A model generated the notes under the pieces. That model was given only the letters and a program-made list of their open reading frames with translations, did no database searches and was not told where the DNA came from. A DNA stretch of 64,000 bases from Coix lacryma-jobi var. lacryma-jobi (taxonomy: Eukaryota > Streptophyta > Magnoliopsida > Poales > Poaceae). This document shows positions 45,538 through 56,745 of this stretch, one piece after another. The position numbers and the translations under genes were made by a program. The stretch's first letter is position 1; each line of letters begins with the position of its first letter. The DNA lies in assembly GCA_009763385.1 (NCBI GenBank), contig CM019824.1, positions 147,009,705 through 147,073,704 on the forward strand. Reading direction: 5' to 3'.

Positions 45538-48500
45538 CTAAAAGGGGAAACACACACCAAGCTCACCTCTCAACCTAGCAAAAGTTGATTGGTCCAAAGG
45601 CTTGGTGAAAATATCAGCCAACTGATGATGAGTATCGACATGGCGAAGGTCGATATCACCCTTCTCATAGTGGTCTCGCAGAAAATGAAAGCGCACATCA
45701 ATGTGTTTGGTCTTAGAATGCAGCACGGGGTTCTTAGCAACGCTAATGGCACTCGTGCTGTCACAAAGCAAAGGAACGCGAGAAAAGCTCAGACCAAAAT
45801 CACGCAAAGTGGCCATCATCCAAAGCAACTGGGAACAGCAGCTAGCCGCAGCAACATACTCAGCCTCCGTGGTAGACTGGTCGACACTAAACTGCTTGCG
45901 AGAAGACCATGATACAAGAGAAGAACCAATAAACTGACAAGTCCTAGAAGTGGACTTGCGCTCAATCCGGCAACCAGCAAAATCGGCATCGGAATAACCA
46001 CAAAGGGAGAGGGTGGAGGAAGCAGAATACCAAATCTCCAACTCAGGAGTGAAGCATAAGTACCTCATAATGCGCTTGACTGCCTGACGGTGAGAGGTGC
46101 GCGGCGACGACTAAAATCGCGCGCACAGACACACCGCGAACTAAATGCCCGGGCGTGTCGCCGTCAGATACAACAGCGACCCGATCATACTCCGGTACTC
46201 CTTCTGGTCCACTGCTTCTCCATCCACATCCGCATCCAGGGCCGCCGTGGTCGGCATGGGTGTTGGAAGAGGCTTGGCCTCACCCATGTCGAACTTCTTC
46301 AGGATGTCCTTGGTGTACTTGCCCTGGTGCATGAACGTCCCCTCTCGAGATTGCTTGATTTGCAACCCGAGAAAGAATGTCAACTCGCCCATCATGCTCA
46401 TCTCAATCTCCCTGCTCATAGTGTCTGCAAACTTGGCAACCAAAGCGTGAGAAGAACCACTGAAAATGATATCATCCACGTAAATCTGAACCAAGAGAGT
46501 ATCATTGCCTTGCTTGAGGAGAAAGAGTGTTTTATCCACACATCCCATTTTAAAACCCTTAGCAAGCAAAAAGGTTTTCAACCTATCATACCAGGCTCTA
46601 GGGGATTGTTTCAAACCATATAAAGCTTTGTGAAGTTTAAAAACATGGTTTGGAAACTTGGGATTTTCGAAACCGGGGGGTTGTCTCACATACACTTCCT
46701 CTTCTATGTAGCCATTTAAGAAGGCACTCTTGACATCCATTTGAAAAAGTTTAAACCCTTTGGATGCAACAAAAGCCAAGAGTATCCTAATTGCCTCCAA
46801 ACGAGCTACAGGAGCAAAAGTCTCCTCATAGTCTATCCCCTCCTTCTGACTATACCCCTGGGCTACAAGTCTGGCCTTGTTTCTCACAACATGGCCATCA
46901 TCTCCTTGTTTGTTTTTGAAAACTCATTTTGTCCCAATAGGGTGACACTCAGGAGGAAAAGGAACCAAAACCCAAACCCAATTTCTTTCAAAGTTTTCAA
47001 GCTCCTCATGCATGGCATTGACCCAATCTGGATCAGATAAAGCGAGTCCAACATCTCGGGGTTCAAAATCAGCAACAAATGCAGAATGAGCAAAGTGAGA
47101 GATTTGTTGTGACCTTGACCGAGTGACACGTTCGCCGATGCTGCCGATCATCTGTTGAGGCGGGTGTTGGCGCTGGATGTGTCGTGGCACCTCCCGCACT
47201 AATGTAGCCTCCCCCTCAACAGCAGCTGGCGCCTCCTCGGGTACAAAGGGTACCGCTCGAGGTGGCGGGTTCCACGGCCCCCAAGATGAAGAAGTGTCGG
47301 GGCCATGAGTCGTAGTAGAAGCCGCTCCTTGCGGCACAGCAGGTGGAGGGGGTGCTGGATCGTCCATTCCTTCAGCACCCTCTCCCTCATCATCAAAAAA
47401 GAGGCTCGCCAACCTCATGATCACCTGCACGCTCAAAACGAGAAGAAGGACAAACCATGGTCTCGTCGAAGGTGACATCTGATGTCTCCATGACTCGGTT
47501 AGTGTCAAGGTTAAGTACACGATATGCACGAGTATGAGTGCCATAACCCAAAAACACGCCGTCAGAAGAACGAGACTCAAACTTGTCCAAATTGCCCTTT
47601 TTGAGTATAAAACAATGGCAACCGAAAACTCGAAAATAACTCACTTTGGGAAGTTTTCCAAAATGCAACTCACAAGAGGTCTTTTTCAAGAAAGCTCAGA
47701 GAAAAATGCGATTGGAAATGTAGCATGCAGTGCTCATAGCTTCGGCCCAATACCGCCTAGGAGTCCTATGCTCATCGAGCATCGTCCTAGCCATCTCTAC
47801 AAGGGTCTGATTCTTCCTCTCTACAACACCATTTTGTGGCGGTGTGTAGGGGGAAGAAAACTGATGCTCTAAACCCAAAGAGTTACAAAACTTCTCAAAA
47901 TCTGAATTCTTGAATTCATAACCGTTATCACTCCTAATAGCTCGCATCGAGTTCAAAGGGAACTCGTTCTGAAGACGCAAAATCAGATTGCGAGCAAAGG
48001 AGAAAGTTCCGGTCTTCTCAGCTAAAAAGAAGACCCACGAATATCTCGAAAAGTCATCAACAACAACAAGCACATACCACTTCCCCCCAACCGAGCTCAC
48101 CCGAGCCGGACCAACAAGGTCCATGTGCAAAAGCTCTCCAGGGCGCTTGGTGATGACCTGAGTCACTGGATGGTGGGGAGCGGCAACCATCTTCCCATGT
48201 CTACAAGAATGGCAAACAAGATCCTTCTCCATGGATAACTTGGGCATCCTCGGATTAGGCCAAGTGAACTAAGCCTTGCAAGCAAGTCGAAGCTCAAATG
48301 TCCAAGTCTCCTATGCCACTTCCAAAGATCAGAGGAGGAAGGTCCAGCCACAAGACAACGAGAAATGCCAAAAGACTCCGAGAAATTCGCACGAAAGACT
48401 TTTCCAAAGGGCAAAATCAAACACACAAGATTGCCCTGAGGATCCAAAATACGACTGAGATTCGGTTTAAAACGAATCTCATAGTCATCATCAAAAAGTT

Positions 48501-48726
48501 GTGAAACAGAAAGAAGGTTAAAATGCAAGTTAGAAACAAGAGCAACATCGCGCAACACAAAGTGCTCATTAACTCGCACCGACCCATGAGACAACACTTT
48601 ACCTTTGCTATTGTCGCCGAAGGTGATAAACTCCTTTCCGGCGACCGGACTAAGACTTGAGAACCACTTGGCATTTCCGGTCATGTGCCTCGAACACCCA
48701 GAATCCACCAACCAAACGTTCTCCAA
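45538..48726 (-). pseudogene. Copia B pol: protease, integrase, reverse transcriptase, RNase H
   Basis: From 48726 downwards: protease WLVDSGCSRHMTGN, GAG-pre-integrase WKWHRRLGHLSFDLLARL, integrase (LLHMDLVGPARV, IRSDNGYEFKN, PYTPPQNGVVERKNQ), an Asp/Pro-rich linker, RT (VNAMHEELENFERN, MDVKSAFLNGYIEEEVYV, LVQIYVDDIIFSGSS) and RNase H (LCGYSDADFAGCRIERKSTS, STTEAEYVAAASCCSQLLW) to a stop at 45538. Defects: TGA for Trp at about 46921 in the RT, two TAG codons between 46069 and 46141 at conserved Gln positions, and frameshifts near 47580 and 48200. Structurally complete but not translatable. Confidence 0.93.
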
Positions 48727-48784
48727 TTGTTTTACCTACATCAATAAAAAGACATAGGATGAGCATACGGTCCAACACTGGGGT

Positions 48785-50184
48785 TGTTAACACAGAGTTT
48801 TCGCACTATGACAAGTGGGCCAGCACGACGCAGGTTCGGGAGAAATCACCACCTGAGGGATTCGGTAGATAGCAAGCACGGTCGGCTAATCCAATCGATT
48901 CGGTAAGGCTGTGGAGGCGACTGGTCAAATGGGGGGTGAATTCGGCAATATGGCACTGCGGTCGGCTACCTCAGGCTAAGTCGGTTTGCGACAAATACGG
49001 CATATCAGAAGATTCGGCAACAGAAGATCTCGTCATTGTTAGCACGTGCCGATTATTAAGGGAGGCTTAGAATAAAAGGCATCGTGTTTTAGATAAGTTT
49101 CCTGTTTTGTTGTTGTAATCGTGTCCTCCTAGGACTCGTAGAACACCAGGGTATAAATATAAACCCTGAGACTATTGTAAAGACGTTCACAATCAATACA
49201 ACCAACCCGGCCTCGTGCCGTCTTCGAGTCCAAGTCGTGTCGTCGTGTTCTTCGAGAGGGGCCATCGATCCGTCGACCTCCGTAAGTTCCGGCAACCTTG
49301 TTATCATGTCTAGTATCGTGCGGCGGATTTAGATATTGTGCAAGTAGTCTCGTACGTTAAGCTTAGTATCGTGCAGCGGATTCAAGCTTATGACGGGAAG
49401 TTTTTGCTTATGCCTTGTATCGTGCGGCGGATTGAGTCATGAGTAAAAATAGTTATCGGCTCTGTTAGATTTGGCAAATCTGATAGATTCATTAAGTTAC
49501 CTTGTGTTATATGTTTTGTTATGTTTATTTCATCGTAACACTTTTGCCCAATCTAGATACCGTTCGGTTCGGCTTTATCTTTTATAGATCTACTCTGTTC
49601 TTTCACGTTTATTATTGTAAAGTCTTTTATGTAGTAGATCTATTGTTCGTAATAGCCGATTGGATCGTATCTGGATTGCCACGTGGTGAGGGTTCATGCA
49701 TGTTAAGTATGTTTGACCTATGATAGAGCCAGGTGTCGTGCGGCAGGCGCAGGCTTTAGATTAGCTTAGTCATGCTTAGTTTGTATGTTCAATCCCCATG
49801 GACCCCAACTCGGTTGTACAATCGAGATTGGTTAAGTTTTAACTTATATTTAATACGTCATGCAAGTACGATTCTCATGCAAATGTGTTCGGCAACCTGT
49901 TATTCACGTAACTCTGTTCATATTGCCGAATAATCTTTTAAACCTGTTGGCAGATAGCTTTCATAGCTATATGTCGTCGTAAGTGGCTTCAGGGCCGTAC
50001 ATCTTGGAACTGTCTGGTCATACCTGGCACGTTCCAGCTTTATATTTAACAGTTTATCTCCCTTGTTAGTTGCAGGGCAAACTGACTGGCACGCACCGGA
50101 CTTCTGAGCACCCGGGCCACGTTTGAAGCCAGCTTCTTCGGCTTGCTGTGTGATTGGCACAGTGCGTCACTTTTGGTGCCAACA
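48785..50184 (+). mobile_element. Solo LTR inserted between gag and protease of copia B
   Basis: 1,400 bp starting TGTTAACACA and ending GTGCCAACA, flanked by GGGGT (48780-48784 and 50185-50189). TATAAATA at 49152-49159 on the plus strand gives orientation. Four spaced copies of a GTATCGTGC(G/A)GCGGATT-type motif lie at about 49313-49755. No ORF, primer site or polypurine tract. Family not recognised. Confidence 0.87.
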
Positions 50185-53100
50185 GGGGTTAGTGAAGTAG
50201 GGAGAATACCAGTGTTGGGCCGGCTGCTCAAAAGAACGGTTAGCAGAAAAACCATTCCAAGCACGCCTACGAGAAGAGCGATCACCACGTGGAGGAAGAC
50301 GTGGTCCGCTAAGGGAGGAGCGTCCATCGCGATACTCAAAATGCGGAGGGGGGAAAGGCTCAACTACAAAGCCACCGCCACGGGGTCCATAGCCTACAAC
50401 TGCAGGCTCCCACTGGGCATGACCTCCTTGCGGCCTAGGCCTAGGAACTTGAGGTTTTGGACCTCTAGGCCTAGCAGCACGCCTCTGAACATTCGGCACA
50501 TGTACATCATGGAAAGGATGGTACATGTCTGTGTTGTTCATCTCCTTTGCACGGTGCGCCTCTCTCTTGCGCTGAAAGCAAAACTCACTCAAGTGTCCAT
50601 CTCTCCCACAGTGTTCACAATGGTACCTCACCGCTCTCAAAGGGGGTTGTTGGTACTCACGGTAGTGGGTGTGGATCACTTTGCCCTTTTGTGACATAAG
50701 CTCCTCCTGGATAGGTGGCATCGTGTCAAGCTTGTTTTTCAGGTGGTTGGGCTTGGGATGCCATGTCTGTTTCTTGGGTGGAGCTCTCGGAGGTTCAACG
50801 AACACACCATCCTTGGTGTTGGGCTTGAGAGGCTCTTTGGGTGGAATCTTTGTAAGCTTGGGAGTAGTGGTGGAGTTGGGCTTCTCACAGGGGTTCAGAC
50901 CACTCGACTCTCCAATCTTGCCAAAAGATGACACATCAACACCCGGAGCAAAACTAGGGATGAAAACGGATCGGATCGGAGCGGATAATGTCTTCCCCAT
51001 ATCCTAATCCATATTTTTTGGTCAGATTCGGAGCGGAGCGGATATTATATGGATTCAGATATGAATATGGATTTTTTTGGATGCCGGAAGTGGTACGGAT
51101 TCGGATCGGTGTCGGAGCGGAAGCGGACTTTTTAAAATCGGATAATATGTGCCTACATGTTGTTTTTTAAGATGAAAAACATTTCATTAACTAAAGTTAT
51201 AAAGCGACAATACAACACAAAGTAATCATCATCTATCCACCACTATGATTTAAGAGCTTATAAAAGTAATACAAATTGTCAGTTTAAATTTAAGAATATA
51301 AGACAAGCATGTAAAAGAAATAAATAGGTAATCACTTAAAATATTCGGATTATCCTATTATAAGTGTCGGATAATCCACGTTCAACTATCGGATAATCCA
51401 TATCCACCGGATTTTGTCAATTCCATATCCTACTCCACATCCGCATGAAATCGGATTCGGATTATCCATATCCGCGCGGATATTAAATTTACTTCTCCAT
51501 ATCCTTGAAACCCGGATTTGGAGCGGATCGGAGCGGAGGATTATCCATACCACTTTCACCCCTAAGCAAAACCTAAACCTGGACCTCCAGCAGCACGCTT
51601 GAACTAGGAGATCATCATCCCAAGCTGCGGCTCACCACAAGACACCCATGACAAGATGGTCCGAAGGTATGTGTTTTCTTCCTCGGTTTGCATCTTGTCA
51701 TGCTTCACGTTGGCTATCTCCATCTCCAGGCCCTCACACAAAACACACCTGGACACACAAGTGCTACCCGAGCTAGCCTTCTCAAGAGACACAATCTTGG
51801 CATTCTTCTCTGCCAACTCGGTTTGCAAGCCAGCACAAGACTTGCACGCACCCAACAGCGAGGATCTAGCCTTCAGCTCATCCACTTCGCCTACCAACGC
51901 CACATACTTACCTCTCAAAGTGAGAAGGTCAGTCATGTGCGTGGTGCACATCTCACACTCCTCCTCCTCGGTGACAACAACGGTGGACTTGACAGATTCA
52001 AGTTCCTTCACCGTATCCTCCCACTTCTGCCTAAACTCCTTGCGCTCTCTAGCGGCACGCCTAAGCAACTTGTCTTGACTAAGGAGAGCGGCAGTAAGTT
52101 TCTCGACCTCAGCAAAAAGCTCATCGGGGGGTCAGAGATACCTGGGAGGTGTCATCGTCGTCGTCGTCATTCTGAGGGGTCACCTCAAGCTCGCCGTCGA
52201 CTTCCTTGCCGAGGACCATGGTGCAGAAGCCCTCGTCGTCGGTGAAGAAGTAGAGGCCGTTGAGCTTGTCCTCGATCCTCTTCTTCTTCTCGGACTCGTC
52301 GTCGCTTGAAGAAGCAGAGTCGTCGTCTGAGTCGTCGACATCGCTGAGCGTGGCGAAGAAAGCAGGCTCAGCCTGGGCCTTCTCCAAGTACTTGGTCTTG
52401 ATGTACTCCTTGTTGAAGCCGTCCTTCCGCTTGTGCTTCGCGGGGATGTACTTCTCCTTGCGCTTGCCGGAGTCGTACTTGTGCCCATGATCGCCCTTCC
52501 GAGATGTGTGCTTCTTCTTGGGACAGTTGGCGATGAAGTGGTCGGGGTCGCCGCACTCAAAGCATCCTGAGCGTCCTCCTCCACGGCGACGGTTCATGCG
52601 GTTGTTGTGAAACTGCGAGAACCGGTTGGCAAGCAAAGCCAACTCGTCGTCCCCCAAAGACTCCAGCTGGTCCTCTGTGACAGAAAAGAGAGAAGAAAGT
52701 GCAAATCCTCCAGAGGGGTTAGCAGAAGAGCCAGAAACCAAAGCCATAGTCGGGCCAGAAGGATTTTCATAAGAAGCCCTCGACATGGCGTCAATCTCAC
52801 TAGACTTGAGCTTACTAAAGAGCTCATCGCAAGTGAGGGTCTCATAGTTAGACGATTCGATGATCGCCTGGACCTTTGAGTCCCACACCGACTGATCGAG
52901 AGTATGCAAAAGCTTAAAAGCTCTCTCATGATCGTCGAAAGGCAACAGCTCCTTGTTTGCTCTCATCTTGTTGACAATAACCTGAAAGCGAGCGAATAAA
53001 CTCTCTATGCTCTCGCCAGGCATATGTCGAAAGTTCTCATACTCCCGCTTGTGTGACTCGTAGAGACGGGATTTGACTTGAGTGGTTCCCTCTTGGAAGC

Positions 53101-53383
53101 GCATGAGGGTCGCCCAAATCTCTCGAGCCGTGGGGAGGTGAGAAACACGATCAAACTCGGACATGCTCAAATAGGAGAAAAGAGCGTTACGTGCTCGGCT
53201 ATTGGCTTCGTGCTCATCGATCTGAAGCTGAGAGACATGAGCAACCAAGACAACGTAATCGGCCTTGTTGCAAATCTCCCATACAGAAGAGCCCATGCTC
53301 TGGAGATAGGCCGACATGCGTATCTTCCAATACGCATAGTTCGTCCCATCGAAAAACGGCGGTTTGCCCACGCCGCGATCCAT
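50185..53383 (-). pseudogene. Copia B gag, split by a Ds-like element
   Basis: ATG at 53383 (MDRGVGKPPFF...). The frame is open for 420 codons through the capsid core and the first zinc knuckle CFECGDPDHFIANC. A +1 frameshift at about 52125 (run of C) disrupts the Asp-rich to coiled-coil transition. The coiled coil (51604-52068) is then interrupted by the Ds-like element at 50955-51564. Beyond it the C-terminal part has a second knuckle, CEHCGRDGHLSEFC (about 50577-50620), and an Arg/Pro/Gly-rich tail that ends at the solo LTR. Two zinc knuckles in one copia gag polypeptide is less usual. Confidence 0.88.
50955..51564. mobile_element. Ds-like hAT element 1
   Basis: 610 bp with ends TAGGGATGAAAACGG and ...TTTCACCCCTA, the Ac/Ds-type terminal repeat, and a perfect 8-bp duplication AGCAAAAC (50947-50954 and 51565-51572). 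Sub-terminal sequence is rich in CGGATCGG and GGAGCGGA repeats, with inverted counterparts near the right end. The interior is AT-rich and has no transposase. Confidence 0.93.
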
Positions 53384-53432
53384 GTCGCCTTCTGTGGATC
53401 TGGAACCGGCTAAGGTGGAAGATCCTTAACCC

Positions 53433-53444
53433 GCTCCGATACCA
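53433..53444 (-). other. Primer-binding site of copia B
   Basis: TGGTATCGGAGC on the minus strand two bases after the 5' LTR. It differs from the canonical initiator-Met complement by one base (G for A). Confidence 0.8.
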
Positions 53445-53446
53445 AT

Positions 53447-55372
53447 TGAAGGACCGAGAGTACTACCAGAAAGCGACCAGAGGGGAGGTGAATGGGAGCT
53501 TCAAAAATTCCCTTTCGGAAACTTGTCGCCACTGTCCCGAGAAACACCCCAAGAGCAAACCTAGAGCTCGTATGTGTCCACGACCCTAGAGATAGGGTGG
53601 ATGCTTCCAAGAAGCACAGTGAGACACTATACGACTCTAGAAACCCAATGCAAAAGCCGGAAATCAAAACCGACAACGAACGAACGAACCGCGGATGAAA
53701 TTGCGCAGACTGAGCAGCATCGGACGCTGGCAGCGTCCGATGACCCAGCACCGAACGCGTCCGATGCAAAACTGACCTATCTGAACCCTTACTGGACACC
53801 CATCGGACGCTGTGAATAGTGAACTCTCAGCGTCCGATGGTCACACTCGGGCGCGTCCGATGCACAACGGAGCGTCCGGTGGTAGCGTCCGATGCTCCTT
53901 TGAAAATATCAGAATCTGACACGTGGCAACGGTGCGGCCGATGCCAAATGAGTCAGCGTCTGATGCTATGAACTCGAGCGTCCGATGCCCCGGATTCAGT
54001 GCTGTTCTTCCGCGAATTCAACCCAATCTCCTCCGAATCAAAAGCACTAGGGCTTAGACTTGGTATGAGGAGTTCTAAGGAGGTTAGTGAGGTATCCCAA
54101 AAGAATCATGGCTCGAACCTAACTCCAAATCGGTGAATTGCAAGAATTCGGGGCAAGGGAGCAAAACTTGATCCAAAGCGAAAAATCAACCGATCTACTA
54201 GCTCGTGAGGTTAGAGAAGATTTCCTTCGGTGGAAAGAAGTGCCTCACGATCTAGAACAACTCTATTCAAACGGATTTGCAAAAGATGCACCGAGCGAAG
54301 AGATAGATTGACGGGAAAAATAATCCGCGAAGAACACAAACAAAACGCGAATCACAACCACGAATTTGCAACCGTGTGGCTACCACACGCTACAATAGTG
54401 AGATTACGGTCTCACTTCCTCAAAATCTCCAGTACACAGAGGTATGGTTCTCTGCGGATCTGAGCTAGCTACAGCAGAGGATTGGGAGAGCAAGAAACCC
54501 TAGAAGCAAAGAGCAAAATAACTGAGATAAAATGGGAGGAGGGTGTCTCCCTCTACTTATCCTAATTCTATTTCCTACTCTACCCCTCTCTAATTACAGA
54601 GCGAGCCAGCTAAACCCTAGGGTTATTCTGGACCAACTCGTGGTAGGTGGTGATCCGACGGCCACGCCCGCACAACTGGTAGCGTTGCCTCGACGCAACC
54701 TCACCGATTGCCACCACGTGCCGCCGCCACTCCGCTCGTCCTTTTCTCGGATTTCGCCCCCGGTTTTGAGGCCCAAACCGGGAAACCAGCCTTCACGACC
54801 AACCCCCGTTTTTAAGGCCCAAACCGGGAAACCAACCGCCCATCGCCTGAGTTTTGTGGCCCAAACTCAGAAACCCGCAGCGCCCAGGTTTTGAGGCCCA
54901 AACCTGGAAACCGTCCTCAGCCTGAGTTTTGTGGCCCAAACTCGGAAACCATCAGCGCCCAGGTTTTGAGGCCCAAACCTGGAAACCGTCCACTCGATGG
55001 TTTTTCTCTGGCTCTACCACCAAACCGAAGCCGTAGAGGGGATGCACCGCCCGTGCACCCCGTCCACCGACACATGTCTCCAGGTCCTCGACCCACGCAA
55101 CACCGTGCCCGCAAGTCTTCGCTCGTCACTGTCCCAGGCTGTCAGCCACCACAGCTGATCCTCGGTCCACCGGTCCCTCAGTCCAAGCCTCACGTCCGCC
55201 CTTCGCCACTCTCGGTCCATCGGCACGGCACGTCTCTACTTGACCTTCACCTTGCCTTTGATCACTATATCCGTGCTCGACACCTGCACAACACAAGCCA
55301 AAGAACATGCGCATTATCCAAGTTGACAATCACTCATCCCTCAGAGACTCGGCATACACCCATGTATCCGCA
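53447..55372 (-). repeat. 5' LTR of copia B
   Basis: 1,926 bp; in sense direction TGCGGATACA at 55372 to GGTCCTTCA at 53447. Same internal arrays as the 3' LTR: hairpins 54759-54982 and GCGTCCGATG words at about 53718-53990. Confidence 0.93.
54759..54982. repeat. Hairpin array in the copia B 5' LTR
   Basis: Six units as in the 3' LTR. The second unit has decayed (CCCGTTTTTAAGG). Confidence 0.85.
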
Positions 55373-55388
55373 TATATACCTTTTAGTA

Positions 55389-56745
55389 GGTAGTACCGAC
55401 CGGGGTTTTACCCTGGGTATAAAAGGCCGCGGTGAAAGGTTTTCTTCCTTATCCTTTCAGTTTTTCATCGCGTGCGCCGTCCTCATTGACTCCCGAGCGA
55501 ACCGGCGGCCTCCCGTGCGCTCCCTCCTCTCGATCTCCCTCCTCCTCCACTCAAACTCAAATCCCCTCGGTGAGAAGGTGTTTTGGAGCAAGGAGATTGA
55601 CGTGGTGGTGTTCTTGAAGGCCGGAAGCTCTCCTTCCCTTGGATTTTGGCCTCTTCTCGTTGAGTAGCAAGGTACTAGGGTGTTCTTGCCTGATCACTAA
55701 ATGTACCTTGTTCTAGGCTGATTCCTTTGGTAGGATTGTTGTCTCTGATGTATAGATGCTTTTAGGATGTATTTTACGCAAGTTTGTTGGCGATTTGTAT
55801 GAATGGATTGAAGAAAACCACACACTGTTGTGCGGTCGGTAGTACCGACCCTATAGTCGGTAGTACCGACTAGGGATGAAAACGGAAGGAATTTTTCCCG
55901 TTCCGAACCGACCATTTTTCCATATTTGACCCGTCCGTTTCCGTATTTTCGGAAAAGTTCGGAAACGGTTCGGAATCCGGAACGGAGTTTCTCAGAATCG
56001 GATCAGAAGTAGAAATGATGTTTTTCCGTCCGTATTTTCGGAATTCCGTATTTGGTCGGAATTTTTCCGGATTTGAATCCGGAATTTTACCAGATTTCAC
56101 AGGATTGACTTTTTTATTTGAAAAATTAATATCTTTTTATTCCTAGCTCCAAATATATCAAATAATATATCCATTTCGATCGCCTCGACGAGCTCTTCGC
56201 AATGGTGTACTTCAAATATTAAGTGCTAATTTATTTTTAACAAATATATCTACATATATATAAAAAGATAAGAACGAAAGTGATTCCGACAACATGGATG
56301 ATGAGGCATAGCTGTGATTTGTGAAAAATATATCCATGTCGCTGTCGAAATATTCTCTCCTACACATGTTACATTATCAGGGTCATTGTATGTGATTGTG
56401 TTTGTGAGTATAAAAATTTGCGGTATTCCGGGTTAATTTTCTGGCTTCTGACCGTTTCCGATGAATTTACGGTCGTATCCGTTCGTTTCCGAACATCCGT
56501 ATATCCCGATTCCGTTTCCGAACCCGTATTTTCCGAACCCGCCCCCGTTTTCGCCAAAGAATATAGAAATGGAAGTAGAAATGAGGTTTTTCCGTCTGTT
56601 TCCGTCCGTTTTCATCGCTAGTACCGACCGTATGCAGTGGACAATTTTCTTCCCCATTCACGTATCGTCGCTTCTATTTGCTGCATCCTTTGAGGCAGTC
56701 TTGATGTTACTTGTGTCTCATATTGGTTCGTGTCTTCTTTTCTAG
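55389..56745 (+). promoter_or_regulatory. Internal promoter and spliced leader of copia A ORF3, carrying a Ds-like element
   Basis: TATAAAAG at 55418-55425, followed by a pyrimidine-rich leader and a possible splice donor (CCTCG/GTGAGAAGG, about 55568). A good acceptor (TCTTTTCTAG) ends at 56745, directly before the ATG at 56746. GGTAGTACCGAC palindromes occur at 55389 and 55839-55870. The Ds-like element at 55871-56620 lies within the presumed intron or leader. Splicing is inferred from consensus sites only. Confidence 0.5.
55871..56620. mobile_element. Ds-like hAT element 2
   Basis: 750 bp with ends TAGGGATGAAAACGG and CCGTTTTCATCGCTA (one mismatch in the 11-bp terminal repeat) and a perfect 8-bp duplication GTACCGAC (55863-55870 and 56621-56628). 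Sub-terminal regions are full of GGAAACGG, TTTCCGT and AAACGG words; AAACGG is the known Ac transposase binding core. No transposase encoded. It differs in sequence from Ds-like element 1. Confidence 0.95.

Larger units (their letters stand above)
42085..55372 (-). mobile_element. Ty1/copia element B, full length, nested in the hAT-like element
   Basis: LTRs 42085-44020 and 53447-55372 in direct orientation, flanked by TATAT (42080-42084 and 55373-55377). Gag and pol are on the minus strand in standard copia order. Gag is close to that of copia C. The element contains a solo LTR (48785-50184) and a Ds-like element (50955-51564); without them it is about 11.3 kb. Pol is nearly full length, with a few transitions to stop codons and small frameshifts. 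The LTRs differ at roughly 60 positions by hand count. Confidence 0.93.
40971..55380. mobile_element. Non-autonomous hAT-like element, split by copia B
   Basis: The repeat TTTTAGTA (40963-40970 and 55381-55388, both also preceded by CC) flanks 40971-42084 plus 55373-55380. Removing copia B leaves about 1.1 kb. Both ends are packed with GGCACGG/CCGTGCC words and GGCCCATG repeats, as in sub-terminal regions of plant hAT elements. The centre holds a TATATATG motif (41187), CT-rich repeats and CCCTAACCCTA, looking like a captured plant promoter and 5' leader. Obvious terminal inverted repeats are not seen, so superfamily is inferred from duplication length and repeat style. A 9-bp (MULE-like) reading is also possible. 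Confidence 0.5.
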
